A stretch of DNA of 8,333 nucleotides, taken from NCBI GenBank assembly GCA_022614705.1, contig JAKEIB010000398.1, positions 1 to 8,333 of the forward strand. Direction: 5' to 3'. Source of the stretch: Planctomycetota bacterium. Lineage in GTDB: Bacteria; Planctomycetota; Planctomycetia; Pirellulales; Lacipirellulaceae. Positions 5,136 to 8,333 of this stretch are shown here, in pieces; the first letter of the stretch is position 1, and every line of letters starts with the position of its first letter. The notes beneath the pieces were generated by a model. It was not told where the DNA came from and did no database searches. It saw only the letters and a program-made list of their open reading frames with translations. The position numbers and the translations under genes were made by a program.

Positions 5136-8100
5136 GTGGCCTCAAAAACGACTACAACTACCGTGACCCAAGGTCAGATCGAGCTGCGCGGCGTGGCGGT
5201 GAATAATTTGCGCGACGTCGATCTGGATTTGCCGCACCGCCGGCTGATTGTGTTTTGCGGTGTCTCGGGCAGCGGCAAAACGAGCATGGCGCTCGACACG
5301 CTGTATGCCGAGGGCCAGCGGCGATACATCGAAAGCTTTTCTCCTTACACGCGGCAATTTCTAGAACAGCTCGACAAGCCGCAGGCCGAGCGGATCGAAG
5401 GCATCCCGCCGGCCATCGCGGTAACGCACAAAAACCCGAGCCGCTCGAACCGGGCCACGGTCGGCACGACGACTGAGGTCAACGACTATCTCAGCCTGCT
5501 GTTCGCGCGAGTCGGCGAAGTGATTTGTTACCGATGCGGCCAGCTCGTGCGTCGTGATACATCGGAAAGTGCATCGGAAGCGATGGCCGCGCTACCGGAC
5601 GGCATGCGAGCCATGATCGGCTTCGAGTTGACTGTGCCCGACGACGAGCCGATCGAGCGCTGGCTGGCGAATCTTATTGAGCTCGGGTATGTGCGGGTGA
5701 TTTTGACGGACGAACCTTCCGAACCCTCCCCTAGCCCCTCCCTAAGAGGGAGGGGGATGCTTGTGGCGATCGAACCGTCGCTGGCGGAGCGGTTGAGGGC
5801 CGGGAACCGGCTCACCGTCATCACCGATCGTTTGAAAACTGGCGAGATTTCGACCGAGCGACTACGCGATTCGCTAGAGGGTGCATTCGCGGCGGGGCAC
5901 GGGACGTGCGTCGTTTTCGTTGACGGCGCTAAGTCGCCCCTCGGCCGTGAGCTCGGGGCCGAACGGCAAGCGGCGGTTGAGATTGATGGACAAGCGTGGC
6001 AACGTCTGGCGTTTAGCACCGCACTGCGGTGCGACGAGTGCGGCATCGACTACCCCGACCCCGAGCCGCAGCTGTTCAACTTCAACCGGCCGCTCGGGGC
6101 ATGTCCGGAGTGCGAAGGCTTCGGCAACATTGTGGCCACCGACATGGATCGCGTCGTGCCCGATCCGAGCAAAACCATTCGCGACGGGGCAATCGCGCCG
6201 TGGAATTCACCTTCCTATGCCCACGAGCTTGAAGAACTTCTCGCTCTCGCGGACCACTACAATCTGCCGGTCGACGTGCCGTTTTCGCAACTTACGGACG
6301 AACAACGCCGGCTGATTGTCGAAGGCGTCCCCGCACGAAAGTTCGGCGGCCTTAATGGATTCTTCCGCTGGCTGGAGCGGCGGAAATACAAAATGCACCT
6401 CCGCGTGTTTTTGAGCCGCTGGCGATCCTATCGGCCATGTCCTGCCTGCGGCGGAGCACGGCTGCGGCCCGAGGCGCTAGCGGTGCGCGTCGCCGGCAAG
6501 GACTTTGCCGACGTGAGCCGGATGAAAATCCGCGACTCACTGAACTTTTTCCACCAATTAACGGGGGAGGGCAAAGCTCCTGCTGAGCCGGATGTGCTCT
6601 GCGGCTCGGCGGGAGCCTCGCCCTCCCGATACGCTGGATTGCCCGATTGGCAGCAGCGGATCGCTGAGCCGCTCGCGGAAGATGTCCGCACGCGGCTGTC
6701 GTACCTCGTCGACGTTGGCGTCGGATTCTTGGCGCTCGATCGACCGCTGCGCACACTCAGTGGCGGCGAGGCCCAGCGGGTTGCTCTCACGGCTACGCTT
6801 GGATCCAGTCTGGTCGACATGCTGTATGTGCTCGACGAGCCGTCGGTCGGGCTGCATCCGGCCGACATCGAGCCGCTCGCTGGCGCGATTCAACGTTTGC
6901 AACAACGCGGCAACACTGTGATTGTGGTCGAGCATGAGGAGGCGATCATACGGGGGGCCGATCAGGTCGTGGAGTTCGGCCCAGGCGCCGGGGACGACGG
7001 CGGGCGCGTCGTGTTTCAAGGCACGCCCGATGAGTTGCAGAACGCCAAGGATAGCCGGACGGGCGACTGGTTGGCAGGTCGGCGCACGCTTGGCGCGAGC
7101 GGCAAGCGTCGCACCGCACAAGGCTGGCTCAGGCTCCGCGGGGCGCGTGGCAATAATCTGCAAAACGTCACCGTGGAGTTTCCGCTTGGCGTGTTGTGCC
7201 TCGTGACGGGCGTCAGCGGTGCCGGTAAGAGCACGCTAGTCAACCACACGCTGTACCCGGCCATCGCGCGGCAATTGCGAAAGGACAGCGATCCGGCTGA
7301 GCTGCCGCAGCCGCTCGAATATGACGACGTGCTCGGCACGGGCCAACTCGAAGACGTGGTTCACATTGACCAAAGCCCAATCGGCCGCTCGCCGCGCTCC
7401 AATCCGGTGACGTACATCAAGGCTTTCGACCCGATCCGCACACTTTTCGCGGAACAAATAGACGCGCGGACCCGCGGCCTCACCGCCAGCCATTTTAGCT
7501 TCAACGTCGAAGGCGGCCGATGCGACACGTGCAACGGCGACGGCTTCCTGGCGATCGACATGCAGTTCATGGCCGACGTGTACATGAAATGTCCCGAGTG
7601 CGCCGGCCGGCGCTATCGCCGCCAGGTGCTCGACGTGAAATATCGCGGTCTCGACATCGCGGAGGTGCTCGACATGACGGCCCGCGAGGCGTTCACGTTT
7701 TTCCGTGGGCAGCGCAAGGTGCAGGCCCGATTGAAGCACCTGCTTGACGTGGGCCTCGAATACCTGCAGCTTGGCCAGCCGGCGACGACGCTCTCCGGCG
7801 GCGAGGCCCAGCGGCTCAAGCTGGCCGCCCACCTCGCAGCCAAGCGCCGCGGCCGGGCTTTGTTCCTTCTCGACGAGCCGACCACCGGACTGCACTTTTC
7901 CGATATCGTACAATTGGTGGACTGCTTCGACGCGCTACTCGACGTCGGTCACTCGCTGGTCGTCGTGGAGCACAACTTGCAGCTCATGAAGGCGGCCGAT
8001 TGGATTATCGATCTCGGACCCGGCGCGGCCGACGATGGCGGCCGCGTCGTCATAACCGGCACGCCTGAAGAAGTGGCCGAATGTCGCGAGTCGCATACCG

Positions 8101-8144
8101 GCCAGGTCATTGCCCGCGAGCTGAAGCGCGACGCGGCGTCATAG
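5136..8144 (+). CDS. uvrA: UvrA-type excinuclease ABC subunit A
   Basis: A 1002-aa protein with tandem ABC ATPase modules, the damage-sensing subunit of nucleotide excision repair. Module 1: Walker A GVSGSGKTS (42-50), zinc site C299/C302/C323/C326, second CxxC C435/C438, signature LSGGEAQR (541-548), Walker B LYVLDEP (563-569). Module 2: Walker A GVSGAGKST (692-700), zinc site C796/C799/C819/C822, signature LSGGEAQR (886-893), Walker B LFLLDEP (909-915). The UvrB-binding region is about 115-250. It exceeds the usual ~940 aa partly because two palindromic repeats are translated in frame (about residues 195-208 and 477-498). The GTG start at 5136 lacks a clear ribosome site, and the next ATG is past Walker A; a slightly different non-ATG start is possible. 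Planctomycetes often have more than one UvrA-like protein, so this could be a paralogue rather than the main repair enzyme. Confidence 0.93.
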   Translation: MASKTTTTTVTQGQIELRGVAVNNLRDVDLDLPHRRLIVFCGVSGSGKTSMALDTLYAEGQRRYIESFSPYTRQFLEQLDKPQAERIEGIPPAIAVTHKNPSRSNRATVGTTTEVNDYLSLLFARVGEVICYRCGQLVRRDTSESASEAMAALPDGMRAMIGFELTVPDDEPIERWLANLIELGYVRVILTDEPSEPSPSPSLRGRGMLVAIEPSLAERLRAGNRLTVITDRLKTGEISTERLRDSLEGAFAAGHGTCVVFVDGAKSPLGRELGAERQAAVEIDGQAWQRLAFSTALRCDECGIDYPDPEPQLFNFNRPLGACPECEGFGNIVATDMDRVVPDPSKTIRDGAIAPWNSPSYAHELEELLALADHYNLPVDVPFSQLTDEQRRLIVEGVPARKFGGLNGFFRWLERRKYKMHLRVFLSRWRSYRPCPACGGARLRPEALAVRVAGKDFADVSRMKIRDSLNFFHQLTGEGKAPAEPDVLCGSAGASPSRYAGLPDWQQRIAEPLAEDVRTRLSYLVDVGVGFLALDRPLRTLSGGEAQRVALTATLGSSLVDMLYVLDEPSVGLHPADIEPLAGAIQRLQQRGNTVIVVEHEEAIIRGADQVVEFGPGAGDDGGRVVFQGTPDELQNAKDSRTGDWLAGRRTLGASGKRRTAQGWLRLRGARGNNLQNVTVEFPLGVLCLVTGVSGAGKSTLVNHTLYPAIARQLRKDSDPAELPQPLEYDDVLGTGQLEDVVHIDQSPIGRSPRSNPVTYIKAFDPIRTLFAEQIDARTRGLTASHFSFNVEGGRCDTCNGDGFLAIDMQFMADVYMKCPECAGRRYRRQVLDVKYRGLDIAEVLDMTAREAFTFFRGQRKVQARLKHLLDVGLEYLQLGQPATTLSGGEAQRLKLAAHLAAKRRGRALFLLDEPTTGLHFSDIVQLVDCFDALLDVGHSLVVVEHNLQLMKAADWIIDLGPGAADDGGRVVITGTPEEVAECRESHTGQVIARELKRDAAS
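5735..5755. repeat. Palindromic element inside uvrA (CCCCTCCCT family)
   Basis: CCCCTCCCT (5735-5743) and AGGGAGGGG (5747-5755) are perfect 9-bp arms around AAG. A second CCCTCCCCT run lies just upstream (5724-5732). In the UvrA frame this gives low-complexity SPSPSLRGRG (198-207) in the UvrB-binding region. Sequence of this kind is normally intergenic repeat DNA, so it looks like an insertion tolerated in a loop. Confidence 0.65.
6565..6627. repeat. Long palindromic element inside uvrA (GEAPAEP/GSAGASPSR type)
   Basis: Arms 6565-6589 and 6603-6627 match as reverse complements at 21 of 25 positions, two of the four differences being G-T wobbles, around a 13-nt loop. In frame it encodes GEGKAPAEPDVLCGSAGASP and two more residues (477-498 of UvrA). 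It lies between the FFHQL helix and the IAEPL helix that leads to the first signature motif. This is a recognisable dispersed planctomycete repeat (from memory), here translated. Confidence 0.8.
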
Positions 8145-8150
8145 AAGGAA

Positions 8151-8219
8151 TTGAACAGGAGGAAACAGAGAGAACAGAGACTCCTAAATTCTCCGTTTCC
8201 TCTGTTTCCTTCTGTTCAA
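8151..8219 (+). repeat. Long imperfect stem-loop directly after uvrA
   Basis: Left arm 8151-8179 and right arm 8191-8219 match as reverse complements at 25 of 29 positions around an 11-nt loop. It begins 7 nt after the uvrA stop. An A-run, not a T-run, follows on the coding strand, so it is not a classic intrinsic terminator, but it could protect the mRNA 3' end or stop transcription another way. The polypurine/polypyrimidine arms (AGGAAACAGAG / CTCTGTTTCCT) look like a dispersed repeat. Confidence 0.75.
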
Positions 8220-8230
8220 AAAAGTATTAG

Positions 8231-8250
8231 TCGGCTCAGTAGTGTCCGGC
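8231..8250. mobile_element. Possible insertion-sequence end
   Basis: The stretch GGCTCAGTAGTGTCCGGC (8233-8250) lies between the stem-loop and the stop of the truncated minus-strand gene, where the terminal inverted repeat of an insertion sequence would be expected. The partner end lies outside the window, so the repeat cannot be confirmed. Confidence 0.3.
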
Positions 8251-8333
8251 TATAAGTCGAACAGTTTCAGTTGGTTAGGGTCGGAGGATTCTGGAAACGG
8301 TTGATGTTTGGCGGTGAGGGCCTCAAACAGCGG
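8250..8333 (-). CDS. 3' end of a probable transposase gene (partial)
   Basis: The minus strand is open from the window edge for 27 codons: PLFEALTAKHQPFPESSDPN, then QLKLFDL and TAG (8250-8252). The gene continues beyond the window. A C-terminus ending in a QLxLF-type motif with a possible IS end 0-20 bp beyond the stop suggests a transposase, but the family cannot be named from so few residues. A chance open frame or another gene type remains possible. Confidence 0.4.
   Translation of the reverse strand, partial: PLFEALTAKHQPFPESSDPNQLKLFDL

Noticed and set aside
7236..7913. 225-codon minus-strand open frame
   Set aside because: Antisense shadow of the second ATPase module of uvrA in GC-rich sequence.

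Overview
The window looks like chromosomal DNA of a planctomycete, probably of the Pirellula/Rhodopirellula type. This is inferred from high GC, a NAD-dependent DNA ligase and a UvrA with planctomycete-like wording, a small two-helix membrane protein, and an unusual density of short palindromic repeats, including ones encoding the peptide pattern 'GEGKAPAEP...GSAGASPSR'. No database search could be run, so the taxonomy is an inference.

Layout. Bases 1-236 hold an attC-like (integron recombination site) candidate, with the possible tail of a preceding cassette gene ending inside it. A small lipoprotein gene of unknown function (237-776, +) follows with a strong ribosome binding site. Bases 777-1090 are non-coding: a purine-rich tandem repeat, one copy (A) of a ~60-67 bp repeat carrying a GGTGGC-A-GCCACC palindrome, then a promoter with a perfect 16-bp palindrome between -35 and -10. 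That promoter drives a two-gene toxin-antitoxin operon (1091-1787, +; RelE/HigB-like toxin first, Xre-type antitoxin second, 8-nt overlap). Repeat copy B lies just downstream in the same orientation as A, so the operon is bracketed by direct repeats. An inverted partial copy C follows and supplies the last residues and stop codon of ligA.

ligA (1915-3945, -) encodes a full-length NAD-dependent DNA ligase. Upstream of it are three hairpins of the GTTCCCACGC/GCGTGGGAAC type, then a single-domain cupin gene (4098-4487, -). Next come a perfect 24-bp inverted repeat of the GGTG(A/G)CAGCCACC family, a GC-rich hairpin-prone block, and a small membrane protein gene (4680-4967, -). Divergently, a UvrA-type excinuclease ATPase of 1002 aa (5136-8144, +) follows. 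It is followed at once by a long imperfect stem-loop, and the right edge carries the 3' end of a probable insertion-sequence gene (8250-8333, -).

The two DNA repair genes (ligase and UvrA) could act at the two ends of nucleotide excision repair, but they are not co-transcribed. The cupin, membrane protein and lipoprotein have no assignable pathway here. The most notable theme is the spread of several unrelated palindromic repeat families, three of which have entered coding sequence in frame: two inside uvrA and one forming the ligA C-terminus. This resembles in principle the in-gene palindromic elements known from Rickettsia.
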